Shown one piece after another: positions 25,407 through 33,410 of a stretch of 46,357 nt of DNA. Below the pieces are notes generated by a model. That model made no database searches. It was not told the DNA's origin and saw nothing but the letters and a program-made list of their open reading frames with translations. Within the stretch, counting starts at the first letter, position 1. Each line of letters begins with the position of its first letter. The stretch spans positions 1 through 46,357 of the forward strand of contig JANQHG010000157.1 of assembly GCA_028277115.1 (NCBI GenBank), given 5' to 3'. The translations under genes were made by a program, and so were the position numbers. The DNA comes from Azospirillaceae bacterium. GTDB lineage: Bacteria; Pseudomonadota; Alphaproteobacteria; Azospirillales; Azospirillaceae.

Positions 25407-25434
25407 CCCGGGCGATCGGGATCACCCGGTTGCC

Positions 25435-26010
25435 TCAGGCCGATCGGCCGGCCAAGGTCTCCTCGACCCTGGCGCAAATATAGTGGTAGATGATCACGTG
25501 CATTTCCTGGATGCGCGGCGTCGACCGTGACGGCACGGTAAGCAACAGATCCGAACACGCGGCGACCTGTCCCCCGCCCTCACCGGTCAGGCCGATCGTG
25601 GCCATCGCCATCGCCCGCGCCTGTTCGAACGCTTTTACGACATTCGGCGAGTTGCCGCTGGTCGAAATGCCCCAGACCACGCCGCCGGCCTGGCCGTGCG
25701 CCTCGACCTGGCGCGCAAACACGCTCGCGTAGTCGTGGTCGTTGCTCCAGGCGGTCAGCACCGCCGGGTTGGCAGCCAGCGCGATCACGTTCATCGCGCG
25801 ACGTTCGATCAGGAACCGCCCGACCAGTTCGCCGGCGATGTGCATCGCGTCGCTGGCCGAACCGCCGTTGCCGCAGATCAGGACCGGCGCCCGCCGCGCG
25901 AGTGCCGCCGCCAGGACGTCGACCGCCCGCTCGATCAAGGGGCCGAGGCCGTGCTGCTTGGTTTTCTCGATCAACCCGGCACTGTCGGCCAAGTAGGCGT
26001 CAAAACTCAT
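25435..26010 (-). CDS. gmhA: Phosphoheptose isomerase-like SIS protein
   Basis: This 191-aa SIS-fold protein closely resembles GmhA, which converts sedoheptulose 7-phosphate to D-glycero-D-manno-heptose 7-phosphate. The signature VLICGNGGSASDAMHIAGELVGRF (about 49-72) and WGISTSGNSPNVVKAFEQAR (phosphate-binding Ser cluster) are present, with conserved Glu and His in the C-terminal helix QEMHVIIYHYICARVEE. The start at 26010 is chosen (MSFDAYLADSAG; GGAG 12 nt upstream); 26043 is possible. It is the last gene of the minus-strand phn run, but 310 bp separate it from the fusion gene upstream, with three GTCATACA motifs in the gap, so it may have its own promoter. The gene symbol reflects the family; the in vivo substrate may differ. 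Confidence 0.85.
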   Translation of the reverse strand: MSFDAYLADSAGLIEKTKQHGLGPLIERAVDVLAAALARRAPVLICGNGGSASDAMHIAGELVGRFLIERRAMNVIALAANPAVLTAWSNDHDYASVFARQVEAHGQAGGVVWGISTSGNSPNVVKAFEQARAMAMATIGLTGEGGGQVAACSDLLLTVPSRSTPRIQEMHVIIYHYICARVEETLAGRSA

Positions 26011-26320
26011 ATCGCGGTCGCTCCAGGATCGAGCACGATCCATTATTTCTCGCGCTTTGATCAGCCAACAGCCGACCGTTGGGGTTATCACCCCAACTAC
26101 GGTCGATTGGTTGGGGTAAATCACGCCAAAGACCAAATCGTCGGCAGGGGGTGAAACCCAATAGCCTCGACATCACACAATGTATAGCCGGTTACACAGG
26201 ACAAGCCCGATCGGGCAGACCCAGGCACCGGCGTCCGCCAAACCACCGACGCGGTGCGGTCGGCCCGTGTGACCCTTGACGTCATACAACCCTTGATGTC
26301 ATACATTAGTCATACATGCG
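26011..26320 (-). promoter_or_regulatory. 310-bp upstream region of the isomerase gene with repeated motif
   Basis: GTCATACA occurs three times (26281-26288, 26298-26305, 26309-26316). On the minus strand these read TGTATGAC and resemble the TGTATAAC upstream of phnL (28272-28279) and the TGTATAGAC within the phnF/phnG operator. The rest of the region is AT-richer than average but holds no recognisable gene. A regulated promoter for the isomerase gene is inferred. Confidence 0.45.
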
Positions 26321-27457
26321 TCAGACAAGGGTGGCCAGCGCGCCCGCCACCGCGGCGTCGACCCCCGTCCCGACCCACACGCCCTTGAGACCGGCCGCCG
26401 CGGCCGCGGCCAGGTCGCTCGCCTGGTCGCCGATCACGACGCTGCGCGTCGGATCGACCGGCCAGGTCGCCAAAAGGTCGGTCAGCATCCCGGGCGCCGG
26501 CTTGCGCCAGCCGCACGCGCGGCGATAGCGCCTTTGGCCGGCCTCGGGATGATGCGGACAGTAGCGAAAATCGTCGATATGGGCGCCGTGACCGATCAGT
26601 TCCCGGGCGACCCAGGCGTGCAGCGACTTCACGTCAGACTCAGTGTAATACCCGCGCGCGACCCCGGACTGATTGGTGACGACAAAGGCGAACAGACCGG
26701 CGTCGTTGACCGACTTGACCGCGGCGATCGCCCCCGGGGCCCAGTCGAACCGCGCCACGCTGCCGACATAGCCGTGATCGAGGTTCAAGACCCCGTCGCG
26801 GTCGAAGAACACCGCACCCCGACGCCGGCACGCCGGCTCCGCGAGGACGCCGCGCGCGTCTGGGTCGTCGAGCCCGATCAGCGGTCGGTCATAGCATCGC
26901 CCCTCCAGCCGTCCGGCCGCTGCCAGATCCGGCAGGATGTTGCGCGTAAGACAACGGTGCGCTGCGCCGAACCCGGCCAACGCCGCGCGCCGGACCCAAT
27001 AGACGCCGCCGTCGACCGGGCGAGCGGCCGCGTCGGACTCCGGTCCCGGCGCGCCGTCATACCGGATGACCCGCTCGCCGTCCAACGTCACCCGGCCGCG
27101 CCGTGCCACGACATCGGGCGCCTCGCGCACCGCCAGGCGGACCAGCCAATCGCCGCCGCCCTCGCCCAGCGCCAAGTCCAGATAGTTGAAATCGAACAGC
27201 GACGAACCGTCGACCAGGAAAAAGCGCTCCGCGAGCAGGTCGGCGGCATGGGCAAGCGCGCCGGCGGTCCCGCACCGGTTCGGGACCGCCACGACCCGGA
27301 CCCGGGCGCCGCGCGCCGCCCTGACCGTTTCGGCCGGGACCCCGGACACCAGCACCACCAGGTCGTCGATGCCGTGACGCACCAACTCGGCGATCAGACA
27401 GCCGAGCAACGGTCGCCCGGCGCCTGGCCCATCCACCAGGAGAACCGCTTGCAACAC
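26321..27457 (-). CDS. Nucleotidyltransferase-like / GmhB-type HAD phosphatase fusion
   Basis: In this 378-aa protein residues 1-205 resemble sugar-phosphate nucleotidyltransferases (HddC/RfbA fold), and 214-378 a D,D-heptose bisphosphate phosphatase-type HAD domain. The HAD part has AVFFDRDGVLN with Asp219 and Asp221 as nucleophile and acid, VVTNQSG, YCPHHPEAG, WRKPAPGM and VVIGDQASD. Two oddities: the N-terminal domain goes directly from LLVDGPGAG to RPLLGCLIAELVRHGI, so the GxGTRL loop and the following Lys motif (about 20 residues) are missing; and the zinc-site pattern CxCRKP of GmhB is CGWRKP. The transferase half may therefore be inactive. GTG start, 15 nt after the phnL stop, so it is part of the phn transcript. 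Its substrate may be a heptose or another sugar phosphate. Confidence 0.82.
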   Translation of the reverse strand: MLQAVLLVDGPGAGRPLLGCLIAELVRHGIDDLVVLVSGVPAETVRAARGARVRVVAVPNRCGTAGALAHAADLLAERFFLVDGSSLFDFNYLDLALGEGGGDWLVRLAVREAPDVVARRGRVTLDGERVIRYDGAPGPESDAAARPVDGGVYWVRRAALAGFGAAHRCLTRNILPDLAAAGRLEGRCYDRPLIGLDDPDARGVLAEPACRRRGAVFFDRDGVLNLDHGYVGSVARFDWAPGAIAAVKSVNDAGLFAFVVTNQSGVARGYYTESDVKSLHAWVARELIGHGAHIDDFRYCPHHPEAGQRRYRRACGWRKPAPGMLTDLLATWPVDPTRSVVIGDQASDLAAAAAAGLKGVWVGTGVDAAVAGALATLV

Positions 27458-27472
27458 GGGGGGGCGGCCCGA

Positions 27473-28180
27473 TCAGCCGACCGGCCGGGGCGACGGCGCG
27501 GCGAAGCCGAACAGCCGGTCGGCGACCGCGGCCCGGACCGCGGCATCGTGGAAGATGCCGACGATCGCCGCCCCGCGGTCGCGCGCCGCGCGGATCAGCG
27601 CGACCACCCGGTCGCGGTTGGCGGCGTCGAGCGCGGCGGTCGGCTCGTCGAGCAGCAGCACCGGATGGTCGGCGATCAGCCCGCGCGCGATGTTGACCCG
27701 CTGCTGCTCACCGCCCGAAAAGGTCGCCGGCGCCAACCCGCGCAGACGCGCCGGGATGCCGAGCCGCTCGAGCAACGCGTCGGCGCGCGCAAGCGCGGCG
27801 TCGGCGGCGACACCGCGCGCCCGCAGCGGCTCGGCGACCAGCATCCGCGCCGACACCCGCGGCAGCACCCGCAGGAACTGGCTGACATAGCCGACCGTCT
27901 CGCGCCGCACCGCCAGCACCCGGCGCGGCGGCGCCGTCACCAGATCGACCCAATCGTCGCGGTGGCGCACCGCGATCCGCCCGGCGTCGGCGCGGTAGTT
28001 CCCGTATAACAATCGCAGGAACGACGATTTACCGGAGCCCGACGGCCCGTCCAACGCCACGCATTCGCCGGCGGCCACCGAGAAATCGACCCCGGCCAGC
28101 ACGGCAAGGCGCGTCCCCCCTTGAGTGTGCAGGGTGAACCCCTTGGCAAGCCCGGATGCGACGATCATCGGTTCGGACAT
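27473..28180 (-). CDS. phnL: C-P lyase subunit PhnL (ABC-type ATPase-like)
   Basis: This 235-aa ABC-family protein is needed for ribose-phosphonate formation in C-P lyase systems, where PhnI, with PhnG, PhnH and PhnL, attaches methylphosphonate-type substrates to ATP. Walker A is GPSGSGKSS, the signature FSGGEQQR, Walker B VLLLDEPT, with the PhnL-typical [14 protein letters not shown] and GIFHDAAVR segments. The ATG at 28180 is chosen over upstream ones by length and by AGGA 8 nt before it. It follows phnK on the same strand after a 105-bp gap that contains a GTTATACA motif, so an additional internal promoter is possible. Confidence 0.93.
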   Translation of the reverse strand: MSEPMIVASGLAKGFTLHTQGGTRLAVLAGVDFSVAAGECVALDGPSGSGKSSFLRLLYGNYRADAGRIAVRHRDDWVDLVTAPPRRVLAVRRETVGYVSQFLRVLPRVSARMLVAEPLRARGVAADAALARADALLERLGIPARLRGLAPATFSGGEQQRVNIARGLIADHPVLLLDEPTAALDAANRDRVVALIRAARDRGAAIVGIFHDAAVRAAVADRLFGFAAPSPRPVG

Positions 28181-28271
28181 CGATCCTGTTTCCCGGGGCG
28201 ATTGGCCGTCATGCGCCGTTGCGACCGACGACGCGTGCATGTACGCTTGGCGAACCTTCGGCTGACTCATT

Positions 28272-28279
28272 GTTATACA
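28272..28279 (-). promoter_or_regulatory. Candidate regulatory half-site upstream of phnL
   Basis: GTTATACA (TGTATAAC on the minus strand) lies in the 105-bp gap between phnK and phnL. It resembles the half-sites at 26281-26316 and in the PhnF-like operator at 32500-32511. A single half-site is weak evidence. Confidence 0.25.
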
Positions 28280-28285
28280 TCGCAT

Positions 28286-29083
28286 TCATACCGAGAGCAC
28301 CGACGAGACCAGCAGTTGGGTGTACGGGTGCTGCGGGTCGTCGAGCACCTGGTCGGTCAGACCGGCCTCGACCACCCGGCCGGCGCGCATCACGATCAGC
28401 CTGTCAGACAACAGTCGCACCACGCCGAGGTCGTGGGTGACCAGGACCGCGGCCAGGCCGAGGTCGGACACCAGACGGCGCAGCAGGTCGAGCAGGCGCG
28501 CCTGGACCGAAACGTCGAGGCCGCCGGTCGGCTCGTCCATGTAGACCAGTTGCGGGCGATTGACCAGGGTGCGCGCGATCTGCAGGCGCTGCTGCATGCC
28601 GCCGGAAAAGGTGCTCGGCCGGTGGTCGATCCGGGCCTGGTCGATCTCGACCGCGGCGAGCCAGTCGAGCGCGGTTGCGCGGATGCGGCCGTAATGGCGC
28701 TCGCCCGCGGTCAGCAGGCGCTCGCCGATGTTGGCCCCGGCCGAGACGTCGAGTCGCAGGCCATCGCGCGGGGTCTGGTGGACCAGGCCCCATTCGGTGC
28801 GCATCAGGCGCCGCCGCTCCGGCTCCGCGACCCGGTGGACGTCGACCACCGCGCCGGCGCGGGTGCGGAAGCGCACCGCGCCGGCCGACGGTGTCAGACG
28901 GCCGGCCAGGCAGGCGAGCAGCGTTGTCTTACCGGAGCCAGACTCGCCGACCAGCCCGAGGACCTCGCCGGGCCACAGCGTGAATGACACCGCGGCGCAG
29001 CCGACATGGCGGTCGTAATGCTTGGTCAGACCGTCGACCGTCAACAGCGGCGGCGGGTCGTTGATCGGCATGGTCGCGGTCAT
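28286..29083 (-). CDS. phnK: C-P lyase subunit PhnK (ABC-type ATPase)
   Basis: This 265-aa protein docks on the PhnGHIJ core and couples ATP use to C-P bond cleavage. Walker A is GESGSGKTT, the signature FSGGMQQRLQ, and Walker B LVYMDEPTGGLD; the family-typical WGLVHQTPRDGLRLDVSAGANIGERL is clear. The ATG at 29083 overlaps the phnJ stop (ATGA), so the two are coupled. The upstream frame to 29257 lies inside phnJ and is not used. Confidence 0.94.
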   Translation of the reverse strand: MTATMPINDPPPLLTVDGLTKHYDRHVGCAAVSFTLWPGEVLGLVGESGSGKTTLLACLAGRLTPSAGAVRFRTRAGAVVDVHRVAEPERRRLMRTEWGLVHQTPRDGLRLDVSAGANIGERLLTAGERHYGRIRATALDWLAAVEIDQARIDHRPSTFSGGMQQRLQIARTLVNRPQLVYMDEPTGGLDVSVQARLLDLLRRLVSDLGLAAVLVTHDLGVVRLLSDRLIVMRAGRVVEAGLTDQVLDDPQHPYTQLLVSSVLSV

Positions 29084-30006
29084 GCCACCTCCGGGCCGTC
29101 GGTGTCGTCGCGCCACGGCGCGCGGGTCGCCGAGCCGTCGCGGATCGCGCGCCGGCGCGCGCAATGGTCGGTGTCGGAACAGACGTAAAGCCGGCCGCCG
29201 GCGTCGTCGACGATCACCTCGTCGAGAAAGCTGTCGGTGGCGCCGCACAGACCGCACGGGGTTTCCCAGTGCTGGACCTCGAACGGATGGTCCTCGAAGT
29301 CGAGACTCTTGACCGTGGTGTAGGGCGGCACCGCATAGAGCCGGCGTTCGCGGCCGGCGCCGAACAGCTGCAACGCCGGCATCCGGTCAAGCTTCGGGTT
29401 GTCGAACTTGGGGATCGGCGACGGCGACATCACATAGCGGCCGTTGACCATCACCGGATAGTTATAGCTGGTCGCGATCCGCCCGATATGCGCGATGTCT
29501 TCGTACAGTCGGACATAAAGCGCGCCGTAGTCTTCCAGGGCATGCATGCGCCGGCATTCGGGCTCGCGCGGTTCGATCCAGCGCAGGGGCTCCGGGATCG
29601 GCACCTGATAGACCAAAACCTGATCGGGGCCGAGCGGTCGTTCGGGCACCCGGTGGCGGGTCTGGATCACCGTGGCGTCCGCCGTCGCTTCGGTGGTGCG
29701 CACCCCGGCGGTGCGGGCGAAGAACCGGCGGATCGACACCGCGTTGGTGGTGTCGTCCGCGCCTTGGTCGATCACCTTCAAGACGTCGTCCGGGCCGATC
29801 AGGCTGGCGGTGATGTGGAGCGCCCCGGTGCCCCAGCCGTAGGGCAACGGCATCTCCCGGCTGGCGAACGCGACCTGATAGCCGGGGATCGCGACCGCCT
29901 TCAACACCGCGCGTCTGACCATGCGCTTGGTCTGGGCGTCGAGATAGCCGTAGCTGTAGCCCGGTGCCGCCCGACCGTCGGCTGACGATTGTATTTCGTC
30001 GGTCAT
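29080..30006 (-). CDS. phnJ: Carbon-phosphorus lyase, radical SAM subunit PhnJ
   Basis: This is the catalytic subunit that cleaves the C-P bond of ribose-1-phosphonate 5-phosphate, releasing methane or another alkane from alkylphosphonates. The 308-aa protein has the diagnostic Cys pattern Cx2Cx21Cx5C (Cys251, 254, 276, 282), matching the Fe-S and thiyl-radical cysteines of E. coli PhnJ (241, 244, 266, 272). Gly42 in AIPGYQV corresponds to the proposed radical glycine. The segment PYGWGTGALHITASLIGP is also typical. It overlaps phnI upstream and phnK downstream by 4 nt each. All key residues are present, so the enzyme should be functional under phosphate limitation. Confidence 0.97.
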   Translation of the reverse strand: MTDEIQSSADGRAAPGYSYGYLDAQTKRMVRRAVLKAVAIPGYQVAFASREMPLPYGWGTGALHITASLIGPDDVLKVIDQGADDTTNAVSIRRFFARTAGVRTTEATADATVIQTRHRVPERPLGPDQVLVYQVPIPEPLRWIEPREPECRRMHALEDYGALYVRLYEDIAHIGRIATSYNYPVMVNGRYVMSPSPIPKFDNPKLDRMPALQLFGAGRERRLYAVPPYTTVKSLDFEDHPFEVQHWETPCGLCGATDSFLDEVIVDDAGGRLYVCSDTDHCARRRAIRDGSATRAPWRDDTDGPEVA

Positions 30007-31133
30007 GGCACGGCCATCTCAGGGTCGCCCACCGGATCGCCGTGCGGCGTCGCCGGCCAGTCCCGGCGCAGGCGCCGCAACAGGTCGAGTTCGGCCTGGA
30101 AGTCGACGTAGTGCGGCAGTTTCAGGTGTTGGACGAAGCCCGAGGCCTCGACCGCGTCGCCGTGGATCAGCACGAACTCCTCGTCCTGCGCCGGAGCGGT
30201 CACCGGTTCCCCGAGCTCGCGGGCGCGCAGCGCGCGGTCGACCAGCGCCATCGCGATCGCCTTGCGTTCGCCGTGTCCGAAGGTCAGACCATAGCCGCGG
30301 GTGAACTGCGGCGGCGTCTCGGCCGAGCCGGCATATTGGTTGATCATATCGACCTCGGTGACCGCGATCTCGCCGATCACCACCGGGAACCCGAGCTCTT
30401 CGGGTTCGAACTCGACCTCGACGGTGCCGCGGCGGATCTCGCCGGCGAACGGGTGGCTGGCGCCGAAGCCGCGCTGGGTCGAATAGGCCAAGCCGAGCAG
30501 GAACCCCTCGTCGGCGCGCGCCAGCGCCTGCAGCCTGAGGTCACGCCCGGCCGGCAGCGCCAACGGATCGCGGGTCAGATCGCCGACCTCCGCCGCACCC
30601 GGCGCCGGCGCCGCTTCGATCAGGCCGTCGCGGCCCAACAGGTCGGCGACCCGCGACAGCGGCTCCGCGGCCGCCCCGCCGGTCGGCGTCTCGGCCTGGT
30701 CCGGTCGCTCGGTCGCCGACGGCGCCGTGGCCGCCAGCGCGAAGTCGAGCAACCGATGGGTGTAGTCGAAGGTCGCCCCGAGCAACTGCCCGCCCGGCAG
30801 GTCCTTGAACGCCGCCGAGATGCGCCGATCGACCGCCATCGCCGCGGTGTCGATCGGCACACTCGCCCCGAACCGAACCAAAGTGGTGCGAAACGCCCGC
30901 AACAAAAAGATCGCTTCGACCAGGTCGCCGGCGGCCTGTTTGATCGCCAGCGCCGCCAGCCGGCGGTCATACAGCGAGCCTTCCGCCATCACCCGGTCGA
31001 CCGCCAGGCCAAGTTGGTGATCGATCTGATCCAACCCGAGCTCCGGCACCGCGGGATCGCCGCGCCGCGCCTTGGCAAGCAGCCGATGGGCCTGATCGAT
31101 CGCCCGCGTGCCGCCTTTGACCGCTACATACAT
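30003..31133 (-). CDS. phnI: C-P lyase subunit PhnI
   Basis: PhnI is the subunit with nucleosidase activity that, with PhnG, PhnH and PhnL, displaces adenine from ATP by the phosphonate. The 376-aa protein begins MYVAVKGGTRAIDQAHRLL, the canonical PhnI start, and has the typical LGLAVDRVMAEGSLYDRRLAALAIKQAAGD, then GFLLGLAYSTQRGFGASHPFAGEIR and VTEVDMINQYAGS. The ATG at 31133 is fixed by this conserved N-terminus; the frame continues upstream through a G/C-tract repeat and is not coding there. Its end overlaps phnJ by 4 nt. It is separated from phnH by 190 bp containing the repeat, unusual in an otherwise tight operon. Confidence 0.96.
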   Translation of the reverse strand: MYVAVKGGTRAIDQAHRLLAKARRGDPAVPELGLDQIDHQLGLAVDRVMAEGSLYDRRLAALAIKQAAGDLVEAIFLLRAFRTTLVRFGASVPIDTAAMAVDRRISAAFKDLPGGQLLGATFDYTHRLLDFALAATAPSATERPDQAETPTGGAAAEPLSRVADLLGRDGLIEAAPAPGAAEVGDLTRDPLALPAGRDLRLQALARADEGFLLGLAYSTQRGFGASHPFAGEIRRGTVEVEFEPEELGFPVVIGEIAVTEVDMINQYAGSAETPPQFTRGYGLTFGHGERKAIAMALVDRALRARELGEPVTAPAQDEEFVLIHGDAVEASGFVQHLKLPHYVDFQAELDLLRRLRRDWPATPHGDPVGDPEMAVP

Positions 31134-31196
31134 CGTCTGGTCTTCGCCCTCGGTTCGTCGCCGGTCTTCGGTCGCTCCACCCGGCCGCGCCGGGTC

Positions 31197-31313
31197 GGCC
31201 TTCGGCCGTACGGCCCCCCCTTGACCCCACACTTGATGGGGTCCAGGGGGCAACCCCTGGTCGGGGGGTGTCGGGGGGTGAAACCCCCTGACCTTGGGGG
31301 CGCCGGCCCCCAA
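31197..31313 (+). repeat. G/C-tract hairpin repeat, copy 3 of 5 (inside the phn operon)
   Basis: This 117-bp copy fills most of the phnH-phnI gap. Blocks include CGGCCTTCGGCCG, GGGGTCCAGGGGGCAACCCC, CGGGGGGTGTCGGGGGGTG, AAACCCCCTGACCTTGGGGG and CGCCGGCCCCCAA. It lacks the first GGGGGCGCTGCCCCC block seen in the copies at 33632 and 42926. Its near-identity to the right half of copy 5 suggests recent spread. Confidence 0.85.
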
Positions 31314-31323
31314 CAACCGGCGG

Positions 31324-31956
31324 TCACCCAGCCCCGACATCGCCGGTGATCTGCGTCGTGCGCGGCAGCCCGACCACCTCGGTCGCATCGACCAGAAACC
31401 CATCGACACCGCACGGCGGGCGGCGGGTCGCGACCAAAGCGTCCAACCACCCCTCGGGCAGACCTGTAACCGACAACGGTATGACATCCGCAATACCAGG
31501 GCCAGACAGATGCCGGACCGGCAGGTCGGCGGCGAAGCCGCCGACCTGGACCACGACGGTGGCGCCGAGTTCCGGGCGGTCCGGGGTGCCGTGCGGCAGG
31601 GCGGCCAGGCAGTCGGGCCCGCCGGCCGCCGAACCGGGGTCCGAGATCACCGCGAATAGCGCGCGGTCCGGCCGGTCGACCACCGGTACGCCGGTGTGGA
31701 ACCGCAGGTACTCGACCACCGCCGGCGCTGGATCGTCGAGCCACAGCGGCGTCTCGTGGTCGAGCAGCGTCAGACACACCGCCAGCGTGGCGCCGCCCAG
31801 CGGTGTCAGCGGCGCCGGCGCCACCGGAACCGGGTGTCTCGTTCCGGGACGGGCAAGCGCCGACAAAAGGGCCCGGAACACCCGTTGTTCGTCCAGTGCG
31901 GGTGATCCGAAGCCGGGCATGGTCGCGATGACCGGGCGGGCGCGGTTTGCTAACAC
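31324..31956 (-). CDS. phnH: C-P lyase subunit PhnH
   Basis: This 210-aa subunit of the PhnGHIJ core shows the family features: GFGSPALDEQRVFRALLSALARPGT at the N-terminus, LTLLDHETPLWLD, the FHTGVPVVDRPDRALFAVI region, LPHGTPDRPELGATVVVQV and HLSGPGI. PhnH resembles a PLP-enzyme fold without the cofactor and is structural. The GTG at 31956 is chosen because GGGGAGA precedes it and it lies 4 nt after the phnG stop; the ATG at 31920 has no ribosome site. A repeat element separates its end from phnI. Confidence 0.93.
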   Translation of the reverse strand: MLANRARPVIATMPGFGSPALDEQRVFRALLSALARPGTRHPVPVAPAPLTPLGGATLAVCLTLLDHETPLWLDDPAPAVVEYLRFHTGVPVVDRPDRALFAVISDPGSAAGGPDCLAALPHGTPDRPELGATVVVQVGGFAADLPVRHLSGPGIADVIPLSVTGLPEGWLDALVATRRPPCGVDGFLVDATEVVGLPRTTQITGDVGAG

Positions 31957-31960
31957 CGCT

Positions 31961-32473
31961 TTAATCTCCCCGCGCCATTGTGAAGAAATGAACCTGGGTC
32001 GCCGCGACCGCGCGGGCGGCGTCGCGTCGTCGTTTGGCCTGGGCCGCAGCCAGAGGGGCGGTGATCCGGTGTGCCAGCGCGTGGCCCTGTTCGCCGGGCA
32101 GTTGAAACAGCGCGTCGAACACGGCCGCCAGTTCGGCGTGCCGCGTGCTGGTGCCGGCGATATAGGCGGTTCCGGTCACGGTCGCGCCGCTCGTGGCATC
32201 GTCGAGCGCGATCGTGCAACGGGTCACGGTGATCTCGCCGAAGCTGAACGGCGCGCCGGAGCCGCTGATCCGGCCGCGCACCATCACCGCGCCGGTTTCC
32301 GGCGGCCGGACCAGCCGGTACGCGGGCCAAGCGTCGAGGTCGGCGCATGCCGCTTCGAGCTCGTTAAGGCGCGCCTTGGCCAGGATCGCCATCCGCGACC
32401 GCCGGGCGTCGCCCCCGGATTCGCCACCGCCCGGCCCCGCGCCGCGCCCGCCCCCTGCACACTCGCCGTCCAC
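31961..32473 (-). CDS. phnG: C-P lyase subunit PhnG
   Basis: This 170-aa subunit of the C-P lyase core shows RRSRMAILAKARLNELEAAC, then YRLVRPPETGAVMVRGRISGSGAPFSFGEITVTRC, the clear PhnG signature, and GTAYIAGTSTRHAELAAVFDAL. The GTG at 32473 is used (GAGG 8 nt before it); the ATG at 32392 would cut into the conserved N-terminal helix context. It is the first gene of the minus-strand operon phnG-H-I-J-K-L-fusion(-gmhA). It is divergent from phnF, with 106 bp between the two starts carrying a PhnF-like operator and a palindrome. Confidence 0.93.
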   Translation of the reverse strand: MDGECAGGGRGAGPGGGESGGDARRSRMAILAKARLNELEAACADLDAWPAYRLVRPPETGAVMVRGRISGSGAPFSFGEITVTRCTIALDDATSGATVTGTAYIAGTSTRHAELAAVFDALFQLPGEQGHALAHRITAPLAAAQAKRRRDAARAVAATQVHFFTMARGD

Positions 32474-32499
32474 CGCGTGACCTCAACAGACTCGAAAAT

Positions 32500-32511
32500 T
32501 GGTCTATACAT
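32500..32511. promoter_or_regulatory. PhnF-type operator candidate
   Basis: TGGTCTATACAT lies between phnG and phnF. It matches 10 of 12 positions of TGGTCTATACCA, the complement of the TGGTATAGACCA site described for mycobacterial PhnF (recalled, not checked). It is 27 bp before phnG and 69 bp before phnF, so binding could control both genes. Confidence 0.55.
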
Positions 32512-32516
32512 CTACA

Positions 32517-32536
32517 GCGGTTTATCATATAACCGC
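32517..32536. promoter_or_regulatory. Inverted repeat in the phnG-phnF promoter region
   Basis: GCGGTT (32517-32522) and AACCGC (32531-32536) are perfect arms around an AT-rich centre TATCATAT. The centre could hold a -10 element for either gene. It lies 5 bp from the PhnF-type operator candidate, so the two may act together. Confidence 0.45.
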
Positions 32537-32579
32537 CGCGCGTCGTCCGGAAGAGCGTCGAGGATGAAATTTTCGCGTC

Positions 32580-33410
32580 ATGACCGCCGCCGATCTTTCC
32601 CGCAATAGCGGTGTCAGTCTTTGGCGCCAGATTGAAGACATGCTGGCGCGTGAGATTACCGAAGGGCACATCGAGCCCGGCGCCCGTCTTGCGACGGAGT
32701 TTGCCCTGGCTGCCCGATTCAATGTCAACCGACACACAGTTCGCCGGGCACTTGCGTCGCTCCAGGAGCGCGGTCTGCTTCGGATCGAGCAAGGGCGCGG
32801 CATTTTTGTTCGGGAGCCGGTAATCGACTACTCGGTTTCCTGGCGGACCCGGTTTTCGGATATTTTGATCCAGCAGAACCGAATCCCGGCCGGCCGTCTG
32901 GTCTCGAGCGACCAGCGGGTCGCCGATGCCCAGATCGCGGCGGCGCTCGACGTGCCGGTCGGCCATCCGGTGGTGGTGTTGGAGACCGTCGGCACCGCCG
33001 ACGGCCATCCGGTGCTGGTCAGCAGCCATCACTTCCCGGTGCCGCCGTGCGCCGGGATCGACCGCGCGTTCGAAGCCGGCGGCGGGTCGATCACCCGGGC
33101 GCTCGAGGCGTGCGGCGTCACTGACTACTGGCGACGGTCCAGCCGAGTGTCGGCGCGCCTGCCGGGCACCCGGGACGCCCGCCTGCTCGCCCAGGACCGG
33201 ACACGGCCGATCCTGGTCGCCGAAAACATCAATGTCGATGACCGGGGCCGGCCGATCGAATTCGGTTTGAGCCGATTCAGCGGCGACTGGGTCCAACTCC
33301 TGTTCGAACCCGAGGGAGGCGTGCCGTCGCGGCGTGGCGACCGCGCCGCGCCTGGCGCGTCGTCCGACGACGCGCGGCCGCTGGCCGCGCGCGCCGCCGA
33401 CCCCGAATGA
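32580..33410 (+). CDS. phnF: Phosphonate operon regulator PhnF (GntR family, UTRA domain)
   Basis: In this 276-aa repressor residues 8-77 are a GntR winged helix: SLWRQIEDMLAREITEGHI, then LATEFALAARFNVNRHTVRRALASLQERGLLRIEQGRG. Residues 95-240 are a UTRA ligand-binding domain (PAGRLVSSDQRVADAQIAAALDVPVGHPVVVLE onward). PhnF proteins repress phn genes and are released by a phosphonate or a phosphate-related ligand. A 30-residue polar C-terminal tail is probably disordered. It is divergent from phnG and probably self-regulated through the shared operator. A downstream G/C-tract repeat separates it from cytochrome b561. Confidence 0.92.
   Translation: MTAADLSRNSGVSLWRQIEDMLAREITEGHIEPGARLATEFALAARFNVNRHTVRRALASLQERGLLRIEQGRGIFVREPVIDYSVSWRTRFSDILIQQNRIPAGRLVSSDQRVADAQIAAALDVPVGHPVVVLETVGTADGHPVLVSSHHFPVPPCAGIDRAFEAGGGSITRALEACGVTDYWRRSSRVSARLPGTRDARLLAQDRTRPILVAENINVDDRGRPIEFGLSRFSGDWVQLLFEPEGGVPSRRGDRAAPGASSDDARPLAARAADPE

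Noticed and set aside
26011-26320. A tRNA or riboswitch in the AT-richer spacer upstream of the isomerase gene
   Set aside because: No cloverleaf, no anticodon stem and no known riboswitch core could be drawn; only the GTCATACA repeats stand out.
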